Assembly: GCA_014529385.2 (NCBI GenBank) | Contig: CM043951.1 | Span: 108,010,469 to 108,074,468, forward strand | Length of the DNA stretch: 64,000 nt | Direction of reading: 5' to 3' | Source of the DNA: Adiantum capillus-veneris | Taxonomy: Eukaryota; Streptophyta; Polypodiopsida; Polypodiales; Pteridaceae | In this document: in pieces, positions 45,639-57,344 of the stretch | How positions within the stretch are numbered: position 1 is the first letter of the stretch | Layout: every line of letters starts with the position of its first letter | Made by a program: the position numbers and the translations under genes | The notes under the pieces: model-generated | Seen by the model: the letters and a program-made list of their open reading frames with translations, nothing else | Databases searched by the model: none | Told to the model about the DNA's origin: nothing

Positions 45639-45858
45639 GCTCATGAAAAAGACGCCACGCCTCACGCGAGTCTTGACTCAAGAATAGCAGATATAGATCC
45701 TGCTCGAGTCTAGCCAAAAAAGCCCTCTTCTTCCGCCGCATCAGGCGTCGGAAGTCCATCTGTGACTGTCTATGAGTGACGCCCCCCAACAGCACTTCCC
45801 TCTGAAGTCTGGCTCTAGTCTGGCGGCACTCCTCATCGTACCAGCTGTTCTGAGGCAT
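44044..45858 (-). CDS. LINE A2 ORF2, pre-RT, reverse transcriptase and thumb (604 codons open)
   Basis: This piece begins MPQNSWYDEECRQTRARLQ and carries a poly-Pro stretch made by a 28-G tract. Then follow MKTGRAYDHEGLVAEH and the RT motifs in order: NYRTIMIGHTLARLY, AGFRRGFSTLDHI, CSFVDFRKAFDTVPRAR (catalytic Asp), GVKQGCPLSPTLFGMY, LLLYADDIVLIS (YADD at 44749-44760) and LSVNLGKTKVMVFN. The GVKQGCPLSP and YADD forms look more like RTE/CR1-type RTs than the FADD of plant L1s, but this is by eye. All catalytic residues are present. A stop precedes the C-terminal finger, so no complete ORF2 protein can be made. Confidence 0.9.
45608..45635. repeat. Poly-G tract (28 G) inside the A2 ORF2
   Basis: In A1 the same place has only short interrupted G runs, so the tract expanded in A2. 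The expansion encodes nine Pro and keeps the frame. Confidence 0.95.
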
Positions 45859-46917
45859 GCTCCCAAATCGGCGGCTCTGCTCAGGCTGGGTGTGTGGGTA
45901 TGCTTCAGCTGCTGCCTCATGTAATGTCTATGTCAGTATAGTAGTTAGCTCCTCCAGAGGTCGCTCCGGGTCCTCAGTGCATAAGCGTCTGTAGATTCCG
46001 TCCATGTATACCGAGTCCGTCTCCCTTGTGAATGTGTAGCGAGTAGGGGCTACTACTCATGGCCTGTGTGCTGCACTGAAATGGAAGGAGATGGTCATTG
46101 ACACCAGAGCATGATCCACCACCACCTCGACCGGTCTGGGCCCAACTGTGAGATCCTCGATACTAGAGATGAGATTCGGTTGTGCCATGACATAATCCAC
46201 CGTGCTGGCTCCATGTCTGTGTGGGAAGCATGTAAAACCTCCCGCAGCAGGAAATCTCTGTAGGCCATTCAAGATGGCCAATCCATGTGCAGTGCCCATG
46301 TCTATCAGGTGTCGCCCATACTCAGTATATTCCATATCGTGTGATAGTCTGGAAAGGCCCGTCTCTGCCACATCTATCTCTCTTGGCATCTCCTCTGAAG
46401 TATCCTAAAACACTGCCTGGTGATGGGCAGTTCTAGCATTGAAGTCCCCGAGGATGATAATGTCACCGTCCCTAGAGAACTCCCATATGTCATCATCCAA
46501 AATAGAGAAAGGGGACTGTCCTCTGGGTGGTGCATAAGCTGATGTACTCGGGGGAAACTAACAAATAGCTAGATACAGGTATCTGCCTGTCTTTGCTTTC
46601 AGTCTCACCCACATGTACCTAGCATGCTCGTCCCTGCGGGCTATATGTATCAGTGGCTACAGATCCTCTCTAAATAACACTGCCACTCCTCCCGAGCCCC
46701 GCCCTCTGTGCTCTGAGTGTGTCTCCTGTCTGTAGGATGTCTCCCACCTATATCCACTAATGTGAGGCATGGATTGCCTAGGGGCCTGGTGTGTCTCAGA
46801 GTAGAAGATGATGTCTCTTCCAGTAAAGCTATCCTCAAAAGCACCCACATCAAGACGCATAGATCCATTGCAGTTCCAGGCAGCTACTTTGAGTGTGGTC
46901 CCATAAGTCTCGCACCG
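45859..46917 (-). pseudogene. LINE A2 ORF2, AP endonuclease
   Basis: After the ORF1 stop come LKVAAWNCNGS and MRLDVGAFEDSFTGRD. Stops interrupt the frame: a TAG at 46654 region (EDL then stop, Gln in A1), a TAG near 46558 (Tyr in A1) and the shared TAG at 46402-46404. 46057-46389 carries GFTCFPHRHGASTVDYVMAQ and VDHALVSMTISF. Residues of the active site can all be placed across the breaks. Confidence 0.9.
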
Positions 46918-46920
46918 TCA
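46915..46920 (-). promoter_or_regulatory. TGA-CGG junction between ORF1 and ORF2 (A2)
   Basis: Identical to A1: ORF1 ends ERRST at TGA (46918-46920 on the plus strand, TCA), followed by CGG, and ORF2 goes on in the same frame. Confidence 0.8.
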
Positions 46921-47814
46921 TGTGGAGCGTCGCTCAAGTATTACCACTTTTCCGTCTCGGTAAAAAGCGATCTTGCCTTTTCCCCTTGCCGCTCTAATCT
47001 CCGGCATTACTTCCTGCATATGAGCGATCTGCGAGAGGGTGAGATCGTCTCCAAGAAAGATGCCGGTCTCTTTAAGAGTTGGTCTTTTCTTCAAGAATGA
47101 CTTCTTTGCTTCCATGGAGGGAAAACGGAGGATGAGTGCTCTTTCTTTTGACGTTTCTCCACTGTCTCCATTTTTCTTTATGTTGCCTACTCTACATGCC
47201 CTTGTGTGTGTCGGCTCATGAATCCCCATCAAGGCTGTGCGTTCTTTTACTTCTTCGTCCACATTGCCTTTGTCTTTAAGACCGCAAATTCTCACATGTA
47301 AAGCGCGCACCCTTCTCCTCTACTCCTCCTCTAGTGTCTGGTTAATGATGGTGTTGGGTGTGGACGTGGGCGTTATCTCCTTGTCTTTTCCTTTCTTGGC
47401 CACCTTGATCCATTTCTCGGCTTCGTCCGCCTTCTGTTGGGTTTTGGTAAGAACATCCACCCAAGAAGTCGTCATTTCTTTGTACTGTTCTTCTCCCTCT
47501 TTGATGGCCCGTACTTGTTCCTTGATCGTGTTGATTTCTTCAATTACTGAGGATTGCAGTTCTCCCTCTTCCAGTGTGTTTCTTGATCGGGTTTCGGCAA
47601 GTTCTTTCTTGAGTGATGTGATCTCTTCCTCTTGGGTCGTCACTCGGTCTTCCAACATGCTTATCTTGTTCTCTTGGATCAACATACGTCCTTCGAGAAT
47701 GTTTATTGTGCCCCAGAGATTGCGGTTCATCTTGGTGATGGTCTCCGTCATTTCCTCTTTGCATTTTCGAATGGCATCCTCTAGGGGGTCGCCTTTTTCG
47801 TTCGTCTTTCTCAT
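46918..47814 (-). pseudogene. LINE A2 ORF1
   Basis: ATG at 47812-47814 starts MRKTNEKGDPLEDAIRKCKE. It has the coiled coil (ILEGRMLIQENKISMLEDRV, then EEEITSLKKELAETRS), then a TAG at about 47317-47319 where A1 has Gln. Beyond it come the RRM-like domain (ALHVRICGLKDKGNVDEEV, RALILRFPSMEAKKSFLKK) and the C-terminal domain (IFLGDDLTLSQIAHMQEVM, ARGKGKIAFYRDGKVVILE). This copy shows the intact C-terminus that is frameshifted in A1. Intact length would be about 298 codons. Confidence 0.9.
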
Positions 47815-47935
47815 GCTTGATCGCCGTCCGGCAATTGGGCGTGTGGAGGAGTCGTCCTGTGCACCCCCACTAGCGACGGTCTCGGCAAGCGGTGGAGCGC
47901 GAGGCGGTACGGCCCGGGGGGGAAGCGATAGCTAT

Positions 47936-48016
<81 letters not shown>

Positions 48017-48440
48017 GGGGGGGGGGGGGGGAAGTATGGTAGATAGGGCGGGCCACACACACTCCCTACGCGTAGAGGATGGACGTCCTACGCGTGAAAG
48101 AAAAAAAACGAGGGGGGGGGGGACTTATTACGCGTAGGAGAGGGAGGGGATACATTCTATGCGTAGGAGATGGGGGGGCTAGGGCAACCGGCGCGGGGGG
48201 GTGCACAGTAGGGTGCCACAAGGGTGCAGCACTCGAGCAGGGCAGGGCAGCCGGGGGGCAAGGCGACGTGCGCGCGAGGGCGGGCGTGAAGGTGCAGCGA
48301 GGGCCAGAGGCGGGGGGGGGGGGGGGGGGGGGGGGCAGGGCACAAGTCAGGTGGCAGCAACACAGCAGCACAGCAGTGCGAGGGGCAGCGCGAGCAGCAG
48401 CACAGCAGCTGCAGCAGCGCGAGGGGCAGCAGCACGAGCA
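47815..48440 (-). promoter_or_regulatory. LINE A2 5' UTR / internal promoter region
   Basis: One monomer (CGGCCCGGGGG, GA tract 47941-48013, poly-G 48016-48031, AAGTATGGTAGATA), then CTACGCGTA at about 48066, ACGCGTGAAAG, TACGCGTAGG near 48130 and a diverged TATGCGTAGG near 48158. A poly-G run at 48315-48336 and a CAG/GCA-rich end follow. The same elements stand in the same order as in A1. Confidence 0.72.
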
Positions 48441-48442
<2 letters not shown>

Positions 48443-48504
<62 letters not shown>

Positions 48505-48505
48505 T
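48443..48505. repeat. (CA)n(GA)n compound microsatellite
   Basis: A CA tract of about 34 bases and a GA tract of about 27 bases mark the approximate junction between the LINE A2 5' end and the Brr2 upstream region. Confidence 0.95.
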
Positions 48506-48909
48506 CTTGCATCTCTTGTCGACTGCGTGAGAGATATAGAGAGAAAGAGAGAGCTCTTTGCTCGTTAGGGTGCCACCCATCGCCTTCGTAAGAGGCTTCT
48601 AGAGAGAGAAAGAACTTTCGAGATAGTCTCTCTCTCTCTCTCAAAAGAAGAGGCTTCTAGAGAGAGAGAGAACTTTTGAGGTAGGTGCCTCCTTCCAGAG
48701 AGAGCCTTCAACTTCATTTCGTTCCAGCATCCAATTACTCCATAGTGCTTTCCACCAATTTTTTGAAATGGTCCACACATATTTCGTCCTTATTATCCAA
48801 GGCGGTTCGAAAGAGAAAAGCACATGCTTTTGTTTTATTTGGGGTTAGAAAAACTAAACCACCATACTGATTTATTTCACAGACGTAGTCTTAGGGTCTG
48901 TTTTCGGCG
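48506..48909 (+). promoter_or_regulatory. Brr2 upstream region and 5' UTR
   Basis: The stretch between the LINE and the start codon is rich in GA/CT clusters. It contains an imperfect 57-bp tandem duplication (GAGGCTTCTAGAGAGAG at about 48591 and 48648). Near the ATG, TACTGATTTATTTCACAG (48865-48882) looks like a branch point, pyrimidine tract and 3' splice site, so a 5'-UTR intron may end at 48882. An in-frame TAG at 48892-48894 excludes a longer N-terminus in that frame. No clear TATA box was found. Confidence 0.5.
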
Positions 48910-51900
48910 ATGGCGCACCTTGGAGGAGGTGCAGAGGCGCATGCCAGGTTCAAACAGTACGAGTATAGGGCGAATTCCAGTCTCGTGCTCACCACTGATA
49001 CCCGCCCTCGGGACACACACGAGCCCACTGGCGAACCCGAATCTCTGTGGGGAAAGATCGATCCCAAACGCTTTGGCGACAGAGTCTACCATGGCAAGGC
49101 ACCCGAGCTTGAAGAGAAGCTCAAGAAGTCCAAGCGCAACAGGGAGAATAAAGAGAAAGAGAATGCTGCTGCAGCCGATTTGCCCAAGAAGCCCAGCAAG
49201 AGGCAACGGATCTTTCAGGATAGCAGTGTGCTTACGATTGTTGATGATGGCATGTACAGACCCAAAACAAAGGAAACACGGGCAGCCTACGAAGCCCTTC
49301 TTAGTCTTATACAACACCAATTTGGAGACCAACCCCAAGACATTCTACGTGGGGCAGCTGATGAAGTCCTTGCTGTTCTCAAGAATGACAAAATCAAGGA
49401 CCCAGATAAGAAGAAGGAGATTGAGAAGCTGCTCAACACTGTTCCCAATGAGCGATTTGCGCAATTGACACAGATTGGAAAGCTCATCAAGGATTACAGT
49501 GATGGCTCTGATGCAGGTGGTGGGGGTGCAGGGGAGGCTTTGGATGATGATATTGGTGTTGCAGTGGAGTTTGAAGAGGAAGAAGAAGATGAGGAAAGTG
49601 ACTTGGATGAAGTGCAAGAAGAAAGTGATGAGGACATGGAGGGTGCAGACTTGGAGACTGAGGCTATGCAAATGGGTGGTATTGATGATGATGAAGTTGA
49701 AGAGGCTGATGAGGGCCTCAATGTCCAGGACATTGATGCTTATTGGCTCCAAAGGAAGATCAGTCAAGCCTATGGTAACATTGATCCCCAACAAAGCCAG
49801 AAGCTTGCGGAAGAAGTCTTAAAAATGTTAGCCGAGGGAGATGACAGGGAGGTAGAGAATCGCCTTGTGATGCTCCTTGACTACAACAAGTTTGATCTGA
49901 TTAAGGTTCTCATAAAAAACAGACTGAAGGTTGTATGGTGCACTCGCTTGGCAAGGGCAGAGGATGATGCGGAGAGGAAGAGGATTGGAGAGGAGATGAA
50001 TCAAGGTGGTCCTGCCCTGTCTGCTATCTTGGAGCAATTGCATGCAACTAGGGCTACTGCCAAGGAGAGGCAGAAGAATCTGGAAAGAAGCATCAGAGAG
50101 GAAGCTCGCAAGCTTCGAGATGATGGAGGAGAGGCATCAAAAGGGGAACGGTTTGATAGAGAAGGGACTAGTGCAGGTGGCTGGTCTAAGGGCCAGCACC
50201 AAATGCTTGATTTGGATCAGCTGACATTCCATCAGGGTGGCCTGCTGATGGTGAACAAGAAGTGTGAACTGCCAAACAAGACTTACCGAACCGCCAAGAA
50301 GGGGTATGAGGAAGTGCATGTCCCTCATCTAAAGCCCAAACCCATTGCTGAAGGTGAGGAGCTTGTGAGGATCACTGACATGCCTGATTGGGCTCAAGCA
50401 GCATTTCCAGGAATGATAAAGTTGAACCGAGTTCAGAGCAGGGTTTATGAAACAGCTTTATTTACACCGGAAAATTTACTTCTTTGTGCTCCCACAGGAG
50501 CTGGGAAGACCAATGTGGCAATGCTCACGATTCTTCATGAGATTGGGATACACAGGAAAGAAGATGGTACCATTGATCTAAGTGGGTTTAAGGTTGTTTA
50601 CGTAGCCCCAATGAAGGCTTTAGTTGCAGAAGTGGTAGGCAATCTCTCCAAGAGGTTAGAGTCATATGGGATTACAGTAAAGGAGCTCACAGGGGATCAG
50701 ACTTTGTCCAAGCAGCAGATTGAAGAAACACAGATAATTGTTACTACCCCAGAAAAGTGGGATATTATTACACGTAAATCTGGAGATAGAACCTACACGC
50801 AGATGGTAAGGCTTCTTATACTAGATGAAATTCATCTTTTACATGACAACCGTGGTCCTGTGCTGGAGAGTATAGTTGCAAGGACAGTTAGGCAGATTGA
50901 GACAACTCAAGACATGATCCGGCTGGTGGGATTGTCAGCAACACTTCCCAACTATGAAGATGTCGCCTTGTTTTTGAGGGTTGACAAAGCAAAAGGTTTG
51001 TTTTTCTTTGACAACAGCTACCGGCCGTGTCCATTAGCACAGCAATATATTGGGATTACTGCAAAGAAAGCTTTTACAAGATTTGAATTGATGAATGACA
51101 TCTGCTATGAGAAAGTTTTGGCAGCAGCAGGGAAGCATCAGGTGCTGGTCTTTGTCCATTCTAGAAAAGAAACTGCAAAGACTTCTCGCTTTATCAGGGA
51201 CAAGGCACTTGGTAGCGATACTATAGGTCGGTTCTTGAAGGAAGATAGTGCAAGCCGGGAAATTTTACAAACAGAATCAGAGTCTGTGAAAAACAGTGAT
51301 TTGCGGGACTTGCTACCATATGGTTTTGCAATTCATCATGCTGGCATGACGAGATTTGACAGGACTCTAGTAGAGGACCTCTTTGCTGATGGCCACATTC
51401 AGGTATTGGTTTCTACAGCAACCCTTGCCTGGGGTGTCAACTTACCTGCCCATACAGTTATAATAAAGGGTACTCAGGTTTACAATCCTGAGAAAGGGGC
51501 ATGGAGTGAGTTAAGTCCCTTGGATGTGATGCAAATGCTAGGGCGTGCAGGAAGGCCTCAGTTTGATACATATGGGGAGGGAATTATTATTACTGGTCAT
51601 AGTGAGTTACAGTATTATTTGTCGTTGATGAATCAGCAGTTGCCAATTGAGAGCCAATTTATATCACGTCTAGCTGATAACTTGAATGCAGAAATTGTCC
51701 TGGGCACTGTACAGAATGCAAAAGAGGCATGTGTTTGGCTTGGATATACTTATTTGTATATCCGAATGCTCCGTAACCCTGTTCTATATGGGATCGGTCT
51801 AGAATCTTTGGAGAGGGACAAGTTTTTAGAAGAACGACGAGCAGATTTGATTCATTCAGCTGCGGCTGTTCTTGATCGCAATAATCTTGTAAAATATGAG

Positions 51901-54900
51901 AAAAAAACTGGTTATTTTCAAGTGACTGATCTTGGGAGGATTGCAAGCTTTTATTACATCACACATGGCACCATGGCTACTTACAATGAACACTTAAAGC
52001 CAACCATGGGGGATATTGAGCTTTGTCGACTTTTTTCCCTAAGTGAAGAATTTAAATATGTAACAGTGAGGCAGGAGGAGAAGATGGAACTTGGAAAGCT
52101 ACTGGAGCGTGTGCCTATTCCTGTTAAGGAGAGCCTGGAGGATGCCAGTGCGAAGATCAATGTTCTATTGCAAGCGTACATTTCTCAACTCAAATTGGAA
52201 GGTCTTTCATTGACTTCGGATATGGTCTTCATAACACAAGTAAGTTTAAATGCTTTCCCTTTGCTTATTTCATACTCCTTGTTTACTATTTACTATGTGA
52301 TATGCGTGAAGTTGCTGTGCTGTGTTTGTTTTCTTTGTAGTGGATCTTTAGTCTACTCATGCGACTGTTCCTGACTGTGTCGTATGCCCGAGATATTTTG
52401 CTACTATGAGTGGAGTATTCACATGGAAAGTACTCACATCAGCAGTATAGTATGTACATGGGATGTGGCCAAAATGGTGTGTTTACAGTTTCTTTTAGGC
52501 TCATGAAACTTGAAATTAGTCTCCCTTCGACTCTGAAGTTTCTGAGAAGGTTTCTTCCCACAGTTGGGTGCGACTGAGAAAAGTAGCAGCTGGGGGGAAC
52601 ATAGGGTAGAGGGAAAGTAAAGAACTCCTGGTAAGGACATTTTTTAGAGACTGAACTATTTGTCTGAGGCTGGATAATTTAAAGATGGCCGAATGGTTAA
52701 AATATTCTAGGGATTAGGTTAAAAACATACAAGAGTGGACTTCCGTTTTTTGGCTGCCAGCTTTTATAAGAGTTGCTGTCTTGTAGTTTCTAAATAGCAT
52801 TCTGGATGAAATTATTCTTGTTTTCGCTTAAATACGTCCTTGACTCCAGGGGTGAGGCAGGTTGAAACATCACATTTCATGTGTGAAATTTTACCAGCGC
52901 TCCTGCAATAATACAGGATCATAGGGCTGTATATTGTGTAAATTATTTTTGGTGGTTGTGTATCCAAGTATTCAGAGGACTAAGAAGGTTCTGGAGAATG
53001 AAGGCTATGGGGATCGAGTAGGGCCATACAATAGAGAATTTGTTTACTTTTGGATGTGTATCTAGGTATTCGGTAAACTGAGAGGGCTGTAGGGAATGAA
53101 GGTTCTGTGAATTCCCACCTATTTTGAGTGCACTTGGTGGATCAAAATTTCTGGATGGGATAGTTTTGTACTTACAGTTACACTATGGAGAGGGTTTGCA
53201 CGAGGACACAACTTAGCTAGCATGCCAAGTACCTTATTGTTTGATAATCATTTATTTGTTGGAGTTCTTGTTGTTCAAGCCCCTGACTGAAGTTTTATTT
53301 TTTCGTAGAGTGCGGGTCGGTTGATGCGGGCTTTGTTCGAGATTGTTCTAAAAAGAGGTTGGGCACAGCTCGCCGAGAAGGCCCTCACCTTGTCCAAGAT
53401 GGTAAACCGAAGAATGTGGAGAAGTCAGACACCTCTGCGTCAGTTCAAGAGTATCAGCAATGACATACTTTCAAAGATTGAGAAGAAAAATTTGGCTTGG
53501 GAGCGCTATTATGATTTGTCTTCTCAGGAAATTGGAGAACTGGTAAGGGCCCCAAAAATGGGGAAGCCTTTACATAAACTAATTCATCAGTTTCCAAAAT
53601 TGGAGTTGGCTGCTAGAGTCCTCCCAATCACCAGGTCAGTGCTAAAGGTGGAATTGACAATAACGCCAGATTTTCAGTGGGATGAAAAGGTTCATGGCTT
53701 TGTAGAGCCTTTTTGGATTATTGTAGAAGATAATGATGGGGAGCACATTCTTCATCATGAATATTTTATCTTAAAGATGCAATATGTTGAGGAGGAACAT
53801 AATCTGAGTTTCACTGTGCCCATCTTTGAGCCTATGCCGCCTCAGTATTTTATTCGTGTGTTATCAGACAGATGGCTGGGGTCAGAAACGATGTTACCAG
53901 TATCGTTCCGCCATCTCAGATTGCCAGAGAAGTATCCTCCACCAACAGAGCTTCTGGACTTACAGCCTTTGCCTGTGTCTGCATTGAGGAATCCTGCCTT
54001 TGAAGCACTATATCAACAATTTAAGCACTTTAACCCAGTTCAGACTCAGGTCTTTACTGTGTTATACAATACAGATGATAATGCTCTTATTGCAGCACCA
54101 ACAGGTAGTGGAAAAACCATCTCTGCTGAATTTGCAGTTATGAGGATGCTTGACAAAGGGTCTGAAAAAGGTGCAGTAAGGTGTGTGTACATAGCTCCGA
54201 TAGAGGCGCTTGCAAAAGAAAGGTATCGTGATTGGGAAGTCAAGTTTGGTCAAGGTTTGGGTTGTCGCGTGGCAGAGCTCACTGGGGACACAACAGTGGA
54301 TGCCAAGATTCTTGAGAAATCTCAGATAGTCATTAGTACTCCTGAAAGATGGGACCTGTTATCTCGTCGGTGGAAGCAGCGCAAGCATATCCAGCAAGTT
54401 AGTTTATTTATTGTGGACGAATTCCATTTGATTGGTGGGCAAGTTGGTCCTGTCCTAGAAGTTATTGTCTCAAGAATGCGATACATCTCTAGCAGGAATG
54501 AATCTCCCATCCGAATTGTTGCGCTTTCTACTTCTCTTGCAAATGCTAAAGATATTGGGGAGTGGATAGGTGCTAGCTCACATGGGCTTTTCAACTTTCC
54601 ACCGGGGGTTCGTCCTGTACCTCTTGACATAACCATTCAAGGGATTGATATAGCTAATTTTGATGCTCGTGTGCAAGCAATGACCAAGCCCACTTACTCA
54701 GCAATCATACAGCAGGGCCCAGGAAAGCCTGCGCTTGTCTTTGTGCCTACAAGAAAGCATGCACGCCTAACTGCACTGGATTTGGTTACTTACTCCAATG
54801 CTGATGGCAGTGAAAGGTCTCAGTTTCTGCACTGCAAGGCGGAATACCTTACTCCCTTTTTAGAAAAGATTCGTGATGATGCGCTTGTGCATGCTCTCAG

Positions 54901-56488
54901 TCAAGGGGTAGCGTATTTACATGAAGGCCTCACTGATGCAGAGCAGGAGATTGTTAGCCAATTGTTCACTGCTGGTGCTATTCAAGTTTGTGTTGCTAGC
55001 AGTACAATGTGCTGGGGCATGACATTGGTAGCCCATTTGGTGGTAGTAATGGGTACACAGTATTTTGATGGGCGTGAAAATGCGCATACAGACTATCCTA
55101 TCACCGATTTGTTGCAGATGATGGGACGGGCAAGTCGGCCTTTGATTGACAAGTTTGGGAAATGTATAATTCTGTGTCATGCCCCAAGGAAGGAGTACTA
55201 CAAAAAATTCTTGTGCGAGCCACTTCCAGTTGAGTCACATTTGGATCACTTTTTCCATGATCATCTGAATGCTGAGGTGGTAGTGCGTACTATTGAGAAT
55301 AAACAAGATGCTGTGGATTACCTGACATGGACATTTATGTATCGTCGGCTCACACAGAATCCCAATTACTATAATCTTCAAGGGACAAGCCATAGGCATC
55401 TCTCTGATCACCTGTCAGAGCTTGTGGAGAATACCTTATCTGACCTGGAAACAAGTAAATGCATAGCAATAGAGGATGATATGGATCTCTCACCTCTGAA
55501 CTTAGGAATGATTGCCTCATACTACTACATCAGCTACACTACAATTGAATTGTTCAGCTCCTCCTTGACTGCAAAATCCAAGATGAAAGGGCTTCTGGAA
55601 ATTCTTGCCTCTGCTTCAGAGTACTCACAATTGCCTGTGAGACCGGGGGAGGAAGAGACGATACGGAAAATGATAAATCATCAGCGGTTTGGCATTGACA
55701 AACCAAAGTGCACCGATCCTCATGCCAAAGCAAATGTCCTGTTGCAAGCACACTTCAGCAGACATGTAGTCACTAATGTACTTGCATTGGATCAAAGAGA
55801 GGTCCTCCTTGATGCCAGCAGGCTATTACAAGCAATGGTAGATGTCATTTCGAGTAATGGGTGGTTGAATCCTGCACTTGCAGCTATGGAGATGAGCCAG
55901 ATGGTAACTCAAGGGCTTTGGGAGAATGACTCAGTGCTTTTGCAACTTCCCCATTTCACCAAAGAGCTTGCAAAGAAATGTCAGGAGAATCCAGGCAAAA
56001 GCATCGAGACTGTTTTTGAGCTTGTAGAAATGGAGAATGATGAGAGACGTCAGCTGCTGCAGATGACTGATGGGCAACTCCTGGATATTGCAAGGGTCTG
56101 CAACAGGTTTCCTAACATTGATGTGACTTATGAGATTGTGGATGCAGATCAGATTACAGCTGGGGACAATGTAACACTTCAGGTCTCTTTGGAAAGAGAG
56201 CTTGACAGCAGGCAGGAGCTGGGTCCTGTTGATGCGCCAAGGTTCCCAAAACCGAAGCAAGAAGCCTGGTGGCTTGTGGTTGGAGATGCAAAAAGCAACC
56301 AGCTTCTAGCCATCAAGAGAATTACCCTTCAGCGGAAAAGTAAGTTCAAGCTTGACTTCACAGCACCGAAGGAGCTTGGGCGAAAGAGTTACACACTGTT
56401 TTTTATGTGTGATGCTTATCTCGGCTGTGATCAGGAGTATGAGTTCACAATTGATGTGAAACATCAAATGGAGGATGATGAAAACTAA
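48910..56488 (+). CDS. BRR2: Spliceosomal U5 snRNP helicase Brr2 (DExH-box, Ski2-like)
   Basis: Exons 48910-52239 and 53309-56488 give 2169 residues, the usual length for plant Brr2. Brr2 unwinds U4/U6 in the nucleus to activate the spliceosome, as part of the U5 snRNP. The N-terminus ([20 protein letters not shown]) is near-invariant in plants. Residues 195-285 are strongly acidic. The first cassette has APTGAGKT (Walker A, 528-534), DEIH (639-642), SAT (676-678) and QMLGRAGR (875-882), all intact, followed by winged-helix and Sec63 units. The second cassette has APTGSGKT (1374-1380), DEFH (1480-1483), STS in place of SAT, and GRASR in place of GRAGR, as expected of the non-catalytic cassette that binds regulators. 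A second Sec63 unit ends at residue 2169. No frameshift or stop was seen. Confidence 0.98.
52240..53308 (+). other. Intron of Brr2
   Basis: Donor CAA|GTAAGT (52240) and acceptor TTTTTTCGTAG|AGT (ends 53308) flank 1069 bp. The phase is 0: exon 1 ends with Gln 1110 (FITQ) and exon 2 starts with [12 protein letters not shown], which is continuous with the Brr2 family. The intron lies in the first Sec63 unit. Its content is not recognisably repetitive. Confidence 0.95.
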
Positions 56489-57344
56489 TCTCCAGAGAGG
56501 GTAATACTTATCTGGAATGGATCAAATGTAAGTTGTCTACTTTTATTGTGCTACGTACATTGCCCTTGGGTGCGCACTTTGGAGCAAAAAGGAAGGTTTG
56601 TCCCCACTTTTGGAGAGAAGCATATGTACGCTCCTCTGCTAGCCAGAGGGTACCAGCTATAACATGCTTTTTTTGGTTTCAACCCTGCAATTGTTTGTGG
56701 GGCTTGAATGGATGTGGATGATACTCTATACAATGAAGAAATCCTAATCGTGGTAAATCCCTTGTTTTACTGTCTGTGTCAAAGTTAAAAGAAGCTTTAT
56801 TGATTGCTCTGGTGATATGCCTTTGTTGCAACGCACATGCACTTTATGTTATGACCTTTGTTTGGGTTTTCAATGTGACGGTCGTTTTTTTGATGAAGAT
56901 CGTTTGGCTTGATTGATGTGGATGACAAATGCTGACAGATGCTGTCCCTTGTTGACTTTACTTCTTTAGACAGCTTCAGTCTCTGTTGAACTGAGAGTTT
57001 TACGAAACTTGAAGTTTTTCATACCTAGGTTCTTAATTTGTTGAAGCACCCTCGTTTGAAGGTTATTGTATGTACTCAATGCTTTTAACTTTCAAGATAA
57101 TATGGAACACATACCATACTCTTGCTTGTGCTTGATTCTCTCCTTGTTTCCATGGTTTTTCATCGAATCTTGTTGTCGAGGAGGGTGATGCAGATGACTG
57201 AGGGCGGGCATTTCATCACGGGCATTTCATCAAATTCCTAAGAGTGGGTTCAATCTGTGAGTCAATCTGGTTTATTAGCTTAATTTGAATGCAAACTGGG
57301 GATCAAAGCATTGCACTGTTTCTTGGCATGCTAAAGGGCCTCGT
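56489..57344 (+). other. Brr2 3' UTR and downstream
   Basis: No gene is visible. The stop TAA is at 56486-56488. I cannot place the poly(A) site from sequence alone. The ORFs here are short and unconvincing. Confidence 0.6.

Larger units (their letters stand above)
42898..48510 (-). mobile_element. LINE family A, copy A2, nearly full length
   Basis: Same organisation as A1, on the same strand and directly upstream of it in element sense. The 3' UTR ends at about 42983 and its (CT)n tail (42982-42898) abuts the A1 5' UTR. The 5' UTR reaches to about 48440-48510, where (CA)n(GA)n begins. The RT frame of 604 codons is open, but ORF1 and the endonuclease carry stops. The 5' end lies about 400 bp from the Brr2 start codon, in head-to-head orientation. 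Confidence 0.94.

Noticed and set aside
47237..48046. 269-codon plus-strand ORF
   Set aside because: Antisense shadow of LINE A2 ORF1 extended by the GA tract.
48066..48644. ORFs with Cys-Val and Pro runs near the A2 5' end
   Set aside because: Same origin in (CA)n, (GA)n and poly-G; not genes.
48877..49794. Minus-strand ORFs opposite the Brr2 start (up to 153 codons)
   Set aside because: They mirror the Brr2 coding sequence and have no domain of their own.
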